Below, in pieces: positions 51,967 to 60,802 of a stretch of 64,000 bases of DNA. The notes under the pieces were generated by a model. The model made no database searches. It was not told the DNA's origin and was given only the letters and a program-made list of their open reading frames with translations. How positions within the stretch are numbered: the first letter of the stretch is position 1; every line of letters begins with the position of its first letter. Origin of the DNA: Lutibaculum sp963816555 (lineage in GTDB: Bacteria; Pseudomonadota; Alphaproteobacteria; Rhizobiales; Tepidamorphaceae); the NCBI GenBank assembly GCA_963816555.1, contig CAWFLD010000004.1:930001-994000 (forward strand), given 5' to 3'. Made by a program: the position numbers and the translations under genes.

Positions 51967-53217
51967 ATGCCGAGCATCCCGAGAGACCCCGCCCCCGACG
52001 GTTCGATCGCCTTCCTGCGCGAAGGCTACGAGTTCATCTCGCGGCGCTGCGAACGGCTCGGCAGCGACGTGTTCGAGACGCGGATGATGCTGCGCAAGGC
52101 GTTCTGCGCGCGCGGGGCGGAGGCGGCCGAGATCTTCTACGGCGATGCCCGCTTCACCCGCGTCGGCGCCATGCCGCAGTCGGTGGTGCGGCTGCTTCAG
52201 GACAAGGGCAGCGTGCAGTCGCTCGACACGACGGCCCACCGCCACCGCAAGAAGATGTTCATGTCGCTGATGGGCGAGGAGTCGATCGCCCGCCTCGTCT
52301 CCCTCTTCGACGAGGAGTGGCGGGCGGCCATGCGGGACTGGGAGGCGCGCGACCGGGTCGTCCTGTTCGACGAGGTGCGGTTCGTCCTGACACGCGCCGT
52401 GTGCCGCTGGGCGGGCGTTCCCTTGGACGAGCGCGATCCGCGGGAGGTGTCGCGCGAGCTCTGCGAGATGATCGACGCGACCGGCAGCGTCGGCCCGCGC
52501 AACTGGCGGGCGCAGGCGCTGCGGCGGCGGACGGAGCGGTGGATCGAAGGCCTGACCGGCCGGATCCGGGCCGGTGCGCACGCCGCGCCGGAAGGCTCGG
52601 CGCTGCAGGTCATGGCCGAGCACCGCGACCTCGACGGCAACCTGCTGCCGCCGCCCGTCGTCGCCGTCGAGGTGATCAACATCCTCCGCCCGACCGTGGC
52701 CGTCGGTCGCTTCATCACGTTCTCGGCGCTCGCGCTGCACGAGCACCCGGCCGAGGCCGAGCCGCTGCGGCAGGGAGGTGAGGACGAGCTCTGGCGCTTC
52801 GTGCAGGAGGTGCGGCGCTTCTACCCGTTCTTCCCGCTGATCGGCGGCCGGGTGCGGGAGCCCTTCGAGTGGCGCGGCCACCGCTTCGAGGACGGCGACT
52901 GGATGCTGTTCGACCTCTACGGCACGAACCACGATTCCCGCATCTGGCACGAGCCCGGCAGCTTCCGGCCCGGCCGCTTCCGCGACTGGACGAGCACCGG
53001 CTACGATCTCGTGCCGCAGGGCGCCGGGGGCTTCGAGGAGAACCACCGCTGCCCCGGCGAATGGATCACCATCGCTCTGATGAAGAAGGCCGTGGACCTG
53101 CTGGCGCGGGAGATGGCCTACGACGTTCCGGACCAGGACCTGACGGTCCCGCTGTCGCAGATGCCGAGCCGGCCGAAGAGCGGCATGGAGATCGCCGCGA
53201 TCCGCGCCCGGGCGTGA
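51967..53217 (+). CDS. CYP152-family fatty-acid peroxygenase P450
   Basis: The 416-residue P450 has haem-ligand C362 in NHRCPGEWIT and, in the I helix, R241-P242 (NILRPTVAVGRF), the residues that bind the substrate carboxylate in the H2O2-using P450s BS-beta and SP-alpha at almost the same positions. The usual acid-alcohol O2-activating pair is absent, and no ferredoxin partner is encoded nearby. It therefore likely hydroxylates or decarboxylates fatty acids with H2O2. The ATG at 51967 follows GGAGCGCACC. It lies 168 bases downstream of the IclR gene and converges on the Crp gene. Confidence 0.9.
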   Translation: MPSIPRDPAPDGSIAFLREGYEFISRRCERLGSDVFETRMMLRKAFCARGAEAAEIFYGDARFTRVGAMPQSVVRLLQDKGSVQSLDTTAHRHRKKMFMSLMGEESIARLVSLFDEEWRAAMRDWEARDRVVLFDEVRFVLTRAVCRWAGVPLDERDPREVSRELCEMIDATGSVGPRNWRAQALRRRTERWIEGLTGRIRAGAHAAPEGSALQVMAEHRDLDGNLLPPPVVAVEVINILRPTVAVGRFITFSALALHEHPAEAEPLRQGGEDELWRFVQEVRRFYPFFPLIGGRVREPFEWRGHRFEDGDWMLFDLYGTNHDSRIWHEPGSFRPGRFRDWTSTGYDLVPQGAGGFEENHRCPGEWITIALMKKAVDLLAREMAYDVPDQDLTVPLSQMPSRPKSGMEIAAIRARA

Positions 53218-53241
53218 CCGGCGGCCGCACGGGCCGCGGCT

Positions 53242-53264
53242 CCGGGCCCGCGGGAAGGGCCCGG
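53242..53264. terminator. Bidirectional hairpin between P450 and Crp-type gene
   Basis: CCGGGCCC (53242-53249) and GGGCCCGG (53257-53264) form an 8-bp stem with a 7-base loop between two convergent genes. Confidence 0.5.
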
Positions 53265-53271
53265 CGAGACC

Positions 53272-54018
53272 CTAGTTGTGGGTGCCGCCGAGATGGTGGC
53301 AGCCGCAGGAGAGCTCGGTCAGCCGATCGAGGTCGCGGACGCTGACATAGCCGCGATGCGACCGGATGGCGCCGTGCCCTTCGAGCAGGTGCATCGATTC
53401 CGTGACGCTCGCCCGCCGCACGCCGAGAAGCTCCGCGAGGTCGCGGTGCGTGACGACGATCCGGCCGGGCCCGAGGCGGGCGTGGGCGGTGAGGATCCAG
53501 CGCGCCAGCCGCTGCTCGAGCCGGTGCCGCGCGTTGCATACGGAGAGGCGGATCACCTGCCCCATCCGCTCGTTCGCATAGGTCGTCGCGACCTGGCGCA
53601 GCTCCGCATGCTCGTTCATCAGCATGCCGAAGACCGGCGCCTCGATCGCGTCGACGACGCAGGGCGACAGCGCGGTGGCGGCATGCTCCGCGCTGGGAGA
53701 GCCGAGGATGTTCGACACCCCGATCATGCCCTCGTTGCCGACGGAGGCGACCTCGACATGCGGCTGGTCGACCTCGCCGCCGACGATGGAGACGAGCCCG
53801 GAGCGCACGAAGTAGAGAGAGTGCAGCGGCCGCCCCGGCTCGCGCAGCATCTGGCCGGTGGCGAACTCGCGGGTGCGGGCCGTGCTGCCTATCGACGCCC
53901 GCAAGGCCTCGGGCAGCATCCCCAGGAGCCGGTTGGCCGGCTGTCCCCTGGCCTCCCCGGCGTCGGACCAGGCGCCGGGGCCCGAGGTCCAAGAATCGAG
54001 CTGCATCGAATCAGTCAT
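53272..54018 (-). CDS. Crp/Fnr-family transcriptional regulator
   Basis: The 248-residue regulator has a cyclic-nucleotide-like beta-roll (about 45-150: LREPGRPLHSLYFVRSGLVSI and ASVGNEGMIGVSNIL) and a C-terminal winged helix (VTHRDLAELLGVRRASVTESMHLLEGHGAI). It has no N-terminal cysteine cluster of the Fnr iron-sulfur type; two cysteines in the C-terminal SCGCHH could bind a metal. The ATG at 54018 has AGGATGTG before it. Upstream is an AT-rich patch (54199-54235) suited to a promoter. Targets are unknown. Confidence 0.9.
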   Translation of the reverse strand: MTDSMQLDSWTSGPGAWSDAGEARGQPANRLLGMLPEALRASIGSTARTREFATGQMLREPGRPLHSLYFVRSGLVSIVGGEVDQPHVEVASVGNEGMIGVSNILGSPSAEHAATALSPCVVDAIEAPVFGMLMNEHAELRQVATTYANERMGQVIRLSVCNARHRLEQRLARWILTAHARLGPGRIVVTHRDLAELLGVRRASVTESMHLLEGHGAIRSHRGYVSVRDLDRLTELSCGCHHLGGTHN

Positions 54019-54829
54019 CACATCCTCCCCGCATGGGCGTGGGGTCGACACGCAGGTGCGCCACGTCGGCTGCACCTCATCTCATCGCGCGGGCACGCCA
54101 ATCCGGTCGTGCGGCGCGGCGTCTGCCGACATACCTTCGAACATCTAAAGCTGCAGAGACGCACGGTCTGCCGTGCACCCGACACAACCCGGCGAAAACC
54201 GGAAAATTTTGCGTTTTAAATCAGGGTGATAGGCAAAAACTGCGGCAACCGGGGGCTCGGCCCGCCGATGTACCGTCGGGACCGTTCGTGTCCTGGCCTG
54301 CGATGGATCAGGGCCGGGGGCTGCCGACGTCATAGGAAGTACTCCCAAACAGGCGAGCGGGGTCGGCCCGCCGCTGGCGCGGCAGCCCATCGCTCGTCAT
54401 ACGTCGCCCTCGTCGAAACAATGGAGGATGAATGCCGATGTTCCGCGGACGGTTCCGTACGGACCGCCCCGGCGGTGCGATCCCGCGGAACCGTTTCCCC
54501 TCGGGCACAGGCGCCCGCATGCCCCGGCGGCGATGTCGACTGCACCCGCCGGATGGCCCCGTCTTCCTTGCGGCAGAAGGATCTCAGGCGCCGGAGGCCG
54601 GCTCCCCAGCCGCTGGGATGGCGGCCCCGGCCGGCAGGACCGGCGGGAGGTACGCACCACAGATGTGCGGCGGTTCGCCGCATCGAGGCCCCTGCCGGGG
54701 ACCTCGATGCGGCCCGTTGCCGTCACGGCCCGCGCGGCCCGCGCCTCTGCGGAGAGGAGTTGCATCGCGCGGCGAAATCGGACGAGTTTGCGGGGAGCCG
54801 CTGCCAGCGCGGCGTGATGGAGACAGCCT
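54019..54829. other. 0.8-kb region without a convincing gene
   Basis: No frame here has a recognisable domain, proper codon pattern and start together. It holds an AT-rich patch at 54199-54235 (promoter-like, for the Crp gene), the motif AGGAAGTACTCCC around 54335, and a TTCCGCGG/CCGCGGAA inverted repeat (54441-54448 and 54483-54490). Open frames on either strand give only arginine/proline-rich products typical of noncoding GC-rich DNA. Confidence 0.5.
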
Positions 54830-55993
54830 ATGCCGGCCCAAGCGACCTCGGACATCCTGGCGAGCCTCGTCGCCTTCGACACGACGAGCCGGAATTCCAA
54901 CCTGCCGCTGATAGAGTTCGTCGAGGGCTACCTGTCCGAATACGGCGTCGCGAGCGAGCGCGTCTACGACGAGACGGGCGAGAAGGCCAATCTGTGGGCG
55001 ACGATCGGCCCCGCGGACGTGCCGGGCATCATCCTGTCGGCGCACACCGACGTCGTGCCGGTCGACGGCCAGGACTGGACGAGCGACCCCTTCGCGGTCG
55101 AGGAACGGGACGGCCGCCTCTACGGCCGCGGCACCTGCGACATGAAGGGCTTCCTGGCGGCGACGCTCGCCGCCGTGCCGGACATGGTGAAGCAGGACCT
55201 GAAGCGGCCGATCCACCTCGCCTACTCGTACGACGAGGAGGTCGGGTGCCTCGGCGTGCGCGAGCTCCTGCGCCACCTCGAGGACGCGCCGGTGAAGCCC
55301 GAGTACTGCGTCGTCGGCGAGCCGACCTCGATGCAGGTGGTCATCGGCCACAAGGCGAAGCGCTCGATGCGCGTGACGGTGCGCGGCCACTCCTGCCACT
55401 CCTCGCTCGCGCCGTTCGGGGTGAACGCGATCGACTACGCGGCGATGATGATCCTGAAGATCCGCGAGATCGGCCGGCGCCTGGCCGAGAGCGGGACGCG
55501 CGACGAGGCCTACGACGTCGCCTACACCACCGCCCATACCGGCGTGATCTCGGGCGGCAGCGCGCTCAACATCGTGCCCGACCGCTGCATCTTCGACTGC
55601 GAGTTCCGGGCGCTGGCGACGGACGATCCCGACGCGCTGGTGGAGGAGCTGCGCGCCTATGCCCGCGACGAGCTCGAGCCGAAGATGCAGGCCGTCGCGC
55701 CGGAGACCGGCATCGACGTCGCGATCCTCTCGGCCTTCCCCGGCATCGAGACGATGCCGGACGCCGGGATCACGCAGCTGGCCCTGCGCTTCGCCAACAT
55801 GAACAGCCACGGCAAGGTCGCCTACGGCACCGAGGCCGGGCTCTTCCACGACATGCTCGGCGTCGAGACGATCGTCTGCGGCCCCGGCTCGATCGAGCAG
55901 GCGCACAAGGCGGACGAATATGTCGAGGTCGAGCAGCTCGCCCGCTGCGACGCGTTCCTCGGCCGGCTGATCGACTGGGCGGCGCGGGGGTGA
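54830..55993 (+). CDS. argE: Acetylornithine deacetylase
   Basis: The 387-residue M20 metallohydrolase removes the acetyl group from N-acetylornithine in arginine synthesis. It shows ILSAHTDVVPVDGQDW, the bridging aspartate in GRGTCDMKGFLA, the catalytic glutamate in SYDEEVGCLG, and GEPTSMQVVIGHKAKRS, matching ArgE (TIGR01892). The ATG at 54830 follows GGAGACAGCCT. A hairpin terminator follows its stop. It stands alone, so a related N-acyl amino acid substrate is an alternative. Confidence 0.88.
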   Translation: MPAQATSDILASLVAFDTTSRNSNLPLIEFVEGYLSEYGVASERVYDETGEKANLWATIGPADVPGIILSAHTDVVPVDGQDWTSDPFAVEERDGRLYGRGTCDMKGFLAATLAAVPDMVKQDLKRPIHLAYSYDEEVGCLGVRELLRHLEDAPVKPEYCVVGEPTSMQVVIGHKAKRSMRVTVRGHSCHSSLAPFGVNAIDYAAMMILKIREIGRRLAESGTRDEAYDVAYTTAHTGVISGGSALNIVPDRCIFDCEFRALATDDPDALVEELRAYARDELEPKMQAVAPETGIDVAILSAFPGIETMPDAGITQLALRFANMNSHGKVAYGTEAGLFHDMLGVETIVCGPGSIEQAHKADEYVEVEQLARCDAFLGRLIDWAARG

Positions 55994-56013
55994 CGGCCGC
56001 GGGGTCGCGGCCG
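55994..56013. terminator. Hairpin terminator after argE
   Basis: CGGCCGCG (55994-56001) and CGCGGCCG (56006-56013) pair perfectly around GGGT, immediately after the argE stop, followed by GCTTTCC. It also ends the convergent SDR gene. Confidence 0.6.
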
Positions 56014-56021
56014 GCTTTCCG

Positions 56022-56783
56022 TCATTTCGGCTGCAGGCGGACGGCGCCGTCGAGGCGGATGACCTCGGCGTTGAGATAGTCGTTCTCGATGGCGAACAGC
56101 ACGGCCTGGGCGAACTCCTTGGGGTCGCCGAGCCGGCTCGGATAGGGAATGCTGGCGCCGAGCCGCTCGCGGACGTCCTCGGACAGGGTGCTGAGCAGCG
56201 GCGTCAGGAAGATGCCGGGCGCGATCGTGTTGACGCGCACGCCGATGCGGGCGAATTCGCGCGCCGCAGGCAGGGCCAGCGACACGACGCCGCCCTTCGA
56301 GGCGGCGTAGGCGGCCTGGCCGAGCTGCCCGTCCATGGCGGCGACGGAGGCGGTGTTGACGATCGCGCCGCGGCCGCCGTCGGGCAGCGGGTCGAGCTTT
56401 TCCATCTGCGCGGCCGCAAGCCGCATCATGTTGAAGGTGCCGAGGAGATTGACCCGGATCACCTTCTCGAAATCGGCGAGCGGCAGCGGGCCGTCGCGGC
56501 CGAGAATGCGGCCGGGCGTGGCGACGCCGGCGCAGCTGACGAGGATGCGCACGCCGCCGTGGGCCTGCTCGGCCTCCGCCAGCGCCCGCTCGGCGTCCGC
56601 CTCGCTCGTCACGTCGCAGGTCAGCGCCAGCCCGCCGATCTCGCCGGCGACCCGCGCGGCGCCCCCGGCATCGCGGTCGAGCACGCCGACCTTCGCGCCG
56701 GACTGCGCGAGCCTGCGCGCCGTCGCCTCGCCGAGCCCCGATCCGCCACCGGTGACGATGGCGGCCAAACCCTTCACGTCCAT
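56022..56783 (-). CDS. Short-chain dehydrogenase (3-hydroxyacyl-CoA dehydrogenase type II-like)
   Basis: The 253-residue NAD(H)-dependent Rossmann enzyme has TGGGSGLGEATARRL for cofactor binding, NVL-like VNLLGTFNMMR, and the catalytic Ser-Tyr-Lys with YAASKGG. The sequence resembles the type II 3-hydroxyacyl-CoA dehydrogenase (HSD10-like) group, with roles in beta-oxidation and isoleucine breakdown. The ATG at 56783 has GGGAGAAG upstream; a start 30 bases earlier is less likely. The true substrate is not determined. Confidence 0.9.
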   Translation of the reverse strand: MDVKGLAAIVTGGGSGLGEATARRLAQSGAKVGVLDRDAGGAARVAGEIGGLALTCDVTSEADAERALAEAEQAHGGVRILVSCAGVATPGRILGRDGPLPLADFEKVIRVNLLGTFNMMRLAAAQMEKLDPLPDGGRGAIVNTASVAAMDGQLGQAAYAASKGGVVSLALPAAREFARIGVRVNTIAPGIFLTPLLSTLSEDVRERLGASIPYPSRLGDPKEFAQAVLFAIENDYLNAEVIRLDGAVRLQPK

Positions 56784-56881
56784 CAGATCTTCTCCCTGCA
56801 CCCGGCTCGCCACGGTCGCCCGTCGTCGCGCGGGCGCAGATCCTGCCCGCCGCGCACCCGCTTGTGAAGTGGCGCCCGCGC

Positions 56882-58006
56882 CTACATCGAGCCGAGCGTG
56901 CGGCGGAAGCGGGCGAGCGAGGAGACGAACAGGACGCCGCCTATGCCTGCGAGCGCGACGAACTGCGGCCAGACGACGCCGAGCCCCGCCCCGCGATAGA
57001 GGATCGCCTGGGCGAGGCTGACGAAATGCGTGGTCGGGGCGGCCAGCATCACGTCCTGCACGAAGACCGGCATGCTCTCGTGCGGCGTGACGCCGCCCGA
57101 CAGCATCTGCAGCGGCAGCAGCACCAGGATCAGCAGCAGGCCGAACTGCGGCATCGAGCGCGCCATGGTGGCGAGGAAGATGCCCATCGACGTCGTCGCG
57201 AACAGATGCAGCGCGGCGCCCGCCAGGAACAGCGGGATCGACCCCTCGATCGGCACCGCGAGCAGCCCCTGGACGACGAGCGCCAGCGACAGCGCGCAGG
57301 CGACGAGCACCACGACGCCCATCGACCAGACCTTGCTGACCATGATCTCGAACGGCGTCAGCGGCATCACGAGGAGGTGCTCCACCGTGCCGTGCTCGCG
57401 CTCCCGGATGAGCGCCGCCCCGGTCAGGATGATCGAGAGCATGGTGACGTTGTTGATGATCTCCATGATCGAGCCGAACCAGGCGTGGTCGAGCGTCGGG
57501 TTGAAGCGCGCCCGCAGCGTCAGGCCGACCGGCAGCTGCTGGACCTCCCGGTAGCGCTTCGCGAACTCGGCGACCTCCTGGCCGACGATCGTCTGGATGT
57601 AGCCGGCGCCGGTGAAGGCCTGCGAGATCCGGGTCGCATCGACGTTGAGCTGGACGCTCGGGCGCCGCCCCGCCAGCACGTCGCGCTGGAAGTCCGGCGG
57701 CACGACGAGCGCGAACGTGTCGGCCCCCGAGTCCATCCGCTCGTCCATCTGCGAGAGCGTGATCATCTCCGGCACGGTGAAGTAGGGCGGCTGGAAGGCG
57801 CTCTCGATGCGCGTCGAAAGCTGGGAGCGGTCCTCGTCGACGACGGCGATCGGCGCCCGGTTCAGCGTCTCGGGCATCGCCGTCGCGGCGGTGTAGATCG
57901 CGATGCTGAACGCGTAGACGACGAGGACGAGCATCATCGGGTCGCGGAGGAGGCTGCGCAGCTCCTTCACGCCGAGATGCCAGATGTTGGCGAGCCGCCC
58001 GCTCAT
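56882..58006 (-). CDS. ABC-2 type permease (YhhJ-like)
   Basis: The 374-residue protein has one N-terminal and about five C-terminal membrane helices flanking a large periplasmic domain (about 45-170), as in ABC-2 exporter permeases. It contains EREHGTVEHLLVMPLTPFEIMVSKVW, a signature of YhhJ. It overlaps the preceding RbbA-like gene by 4 bases (ATGA), forming the HlyD-RbbA-YhhJ arrangement. It is intact, whereas the ATPase gene is disrupted. The exported substrate is unknown. Confidence 0.92.
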   Translation of the reverse strand: MSGRLANIWHLGVKELRSLLRDPMMLVLVVYAFSIAIYTAATAMPETLNRAPIAVVDEDRSQLSTRIESAFQPPYFTVPEMITLSQMDERMDSGADTFALVVPPDFQRDVLAGRRPSVQLNVDATRISQAFTGAGYIQTIVGQEVAEFAKRYREVQQLPVGLTLRARFNPTLDHAWFGSIMEIINNVTMLSIILTGAALIREREHGTVEHLLVMPLTPFEIMVSKVWSMGVVVLVACALSLALVVQGLLAVPIEGSIPLFLAGAALHLFATTSMGIFLATMARSMPQFGLLLILVLLPLQMLSGGVTPHESMPVFVQDVMLAAPTTHFVSLAQAILYRGAGLGVVWPQFVALAGIGGVLFVSSLARFRRTLGSM

Positions 58007-60802
58007 CGCTCCTGCTTCCTCAACAGGAGCGCCGCCGCCGCGAGCAGGACCGGCACCGCGACGAGGAGCGGCACGAACTGGAGCTGCAGGTCGGGGAAGC
58101 CCAGCGCCTTGGAGAAGGTGCCGCGGGAGATCGTCAGGAAATAGGTGGTGGGATAGATCTCGCCGATGATCCGCCCCACGCCCTGCAGCGACGAGACGGG
58201 GTCGATCATGCCGGAGAAGTTGACCGCCGGCAGGATCGACAGCACCGCCGTGCCGAAGATCGCGGCGATCTGGCTCCTCATGAAGCTCGAGATGAGGAGG
58301 CCGATGGCCGTCGAGGCGGCGAGGTAGACGACCGCCGCGGCGAGCAGCGTCGCGAAGCTTCCCTTGAGCGGCACGCCGAAGCCGAGCACGGCGAGCGCGG
58401 TCAGCAGCAGGAAGCTCGCCAGCGACAGCAGGATGTAGGGGATCTGCTTGCCCACCAGGAACTCGAGCGCCGTGGTCGGCGTCACGTAGAAGTTGACGAT
58501 CGAGCCGAGCTCCTTCTCGCGGACGACGCTGAGGGCGGCCAGCATGGCGGGAATGAGCATCATCAGGACCGGGATGACCGCCGGCACGATCGCCACGAGG
58601 CTCTTCACGTCGGGATTGTAGCGGTAGCGCGTCTCGACGTTGACGAGGCCCGCCAGGGCGCCGCCGTGGCCCGCCTCCTGCGCCTTGCGCGCGAGCCAGC
58701 TCGCGTGCATGCCCTGGACGTAGCCGCTGATCGTCTCGGCCCGCGTCGGCATCGCTCCGTCGATCCACGCCGCGACCGAGACCTCGTCGCCGCGCGCCAC
58801 GTCGACGCGCGAAGCCCGGCGGGATCTCGATCGCCAGCCCGATCTCCCCGGCCCGCATCCGCCGGTCCATGTCGGCGTAGCTTGTGATCGGCGGCTTCTC
58901 CACGAAATAGCGCGAGCCCGCGATGTCGAGCGCGTAGTCGCGGCTCACCGTCGTCTGGTCGCGGTCGAGCACGGCGAAGGTCAGGTTCTCGACGTCGAAG
59001 CTGATGCCGTAGCCCATCACGATCATCAGGATGACGCTGCCGAGCACGGCGAGCGTCAGGCGGACCGGATCGCGTGCCAGCTCGAGGCCCTCGCGGTGCG
59101 AGTAGCTGGCGACGCGGCGCGGATCGAAGACGCGCCGCCAGCCGCTCCGCACACCGCCGCCGCCCGCGCCCGGCTGCACCAGCGGCTCGGCCGCCGCGCC
59201 GGCGTCGGGCGCATCCTCCGCCCCGGCCTGGGCCGCCTCGAGATGGGCGATGAAGGCCGCCTCCAGGCTCTCGGCGCCCTGCCCCGCGACCACCGCGCGG
59301 GGCGTGTCGGTGACGAGCACCCGGCCGGCATGCATCAGCGCGATGCGGTCGCAGCGCTCCGCCTCGTTCATGAAGTGGGTCGAGATGAAGATCGTCACGC
59401 CGTCCGAGCGCGACAGGTCCACGAGGATGCGCCAGAACGCGTCGCGCGCCACCGGGTCGACGCCCGAGGTCGGCTCGTCGAGGATCAGCATCTCCGGCTC
59501 GTGGATCATCGCCACGGCGAGCGACAGGCGCTGGCGGTGGCCCAGCGGCAGCGCGTCGGGATAGGCGTCGCGGGCCTTCGAGAGGTCGAAGCGCGTCATC
59601 ATCTTCTCGACGCGCGGCCCGATCGCGGCTCGGGGACGTGGAACAGCCGGGCGTGCAGCTCCAGGTTCTGCTCGCACCGTCAGCTCGCCGTAGAGCGAGA
59701 AGCCCTGCGACATGTAGCCGACGCGCCGGCGCGTCTCGAGGTCGTCCGGCTCGACCTCGCGGCCGAACAGCCAGGCCTGCCCCTCGCTCGCCGGCAGGAG
59801 CCCGGTCAGCATCTTCATCGTCGTCGTCTTGCCGCAGCCGTTCGAGCCGAGGAAGCCGAAGATCTCGCCGCGGCTGATGCGGAACGAGGCGTGGTCGACG
59901 GCCGTGAAGTCGCCGAACCGCATCGTCAGGTCCTTCGCCTCGATGGCGGGCGCCGTCGGCGGCGCCGCCCTCGTGCGGCGGGATCTCGACCGGCCGGTAC
60001 CCGGCGCGCTTCTCCTCCGGCAGGAGCGCGATGAACGCGGCCTCCAGCGTGTCGCGGCCGGTCCGCGTCGAGGATCTCCTGCGGCGACCCGGTCGCGAGG
60101 ATGCGCCCTGCATCCATGGCGACCAGGCGCTCGAAGCGCGCCGCCTCCTCCATGTACGCGGTGGCGACGAGGACGCTCATGCCGGGCCGCTCCTCGCGGA
60201 TGCGCCCGATCAGCTCCCAGAACTGCCGCCGCGACAGCGGGTCGACGCCGGTCGTCGGCTCGTCGAGGATCAGGAGGTCGGGATCGTGGACCAGCGCGCA
60301 GCACAGGCCGAGCTTCTGCTTCATGCCGCCGGAAAGCTTGCCGGCGGGCCGGTCGCCTGAAGGGCCAGAGGCCGGTCGCCCGGGTCAGCGCCTCGATGCG
60401 GCGCTCGCGCTCGGCGCGGCCATGGCCGAAGAGCTGGCCGAAGAAGCCGATGTTCTCGGCGACGGAAAGCGTCGGGTAGAGGTTCTTGCCGAGCCCCTGC
60501 GGCATGTAGGCGATGCGGGGGCAGGCCTCCTGCCGGTGCCGCGCGTCGGCCATGTCGCCGCCGAGCGCGGTGATGCGGCCCTCCTGGATGCGGCGGGCGC
60601 CGGCGACCAGCGAGAACAGGCTCGACTTGCCGACGCCGTCCGGCCCGACGAAGCCGACCATCCGCCCGGCCGGGATCTCGAGGCTGACCCGGTCGAGCGC
60701 AACCGTCGCGCCGTAGCGCAGCGTGACGTCGCGGAGGCTGACGACGGGTCGTTCCCCGGGGCGGGCCCGGCGGCCCCGGCCGGCCTCTGCGCCCTCAGTC
60801 AC
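58003..60802 (-). pseudogene. RbbA-like fused ABC ATPase-ATPase-permease, multiple frameshifts
   Basis: Read across frames, the gene encodes two ABC ATPases and a C-terminal ABC-2 permease, the RbbA layout. ATPase 1 starts at GTG 60802, with an unusual Walker A GPDGVGKSS and later LLILDEPTTGVDPLSRRQFWEL. ATPase 2 has GSNGCGKTT and LILDEPTSGVDP but a divergent signature (LPLGHRQRLSLA). The permease spans about 59100-58003. Breaks occur near 60358, 60057, 59955 and 58804, and a compensating pair near 59690 and 59640 garbles 14 residues. In total there are six indels in 2.8 kb, with otherwise conserved sequence between them. Either this is a decaying gene or a badly sequenced stretch. Ribosome-linked function of RbbA is not assured here. 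Confidence 0.82.

Noticed and set aside
54190..54240. Fnr box (TTGAT-N4-ATCAA) upstream of the Crp/Fnr gene
   Set aside because: The AT-rich patch has no adequate match to the consensus half-sites.
54428..54911. Overlapping plus-strand frames before argE
   Set aside because: Products are proline/arginine-rich with no domain, weak start sites and no conservation clue.
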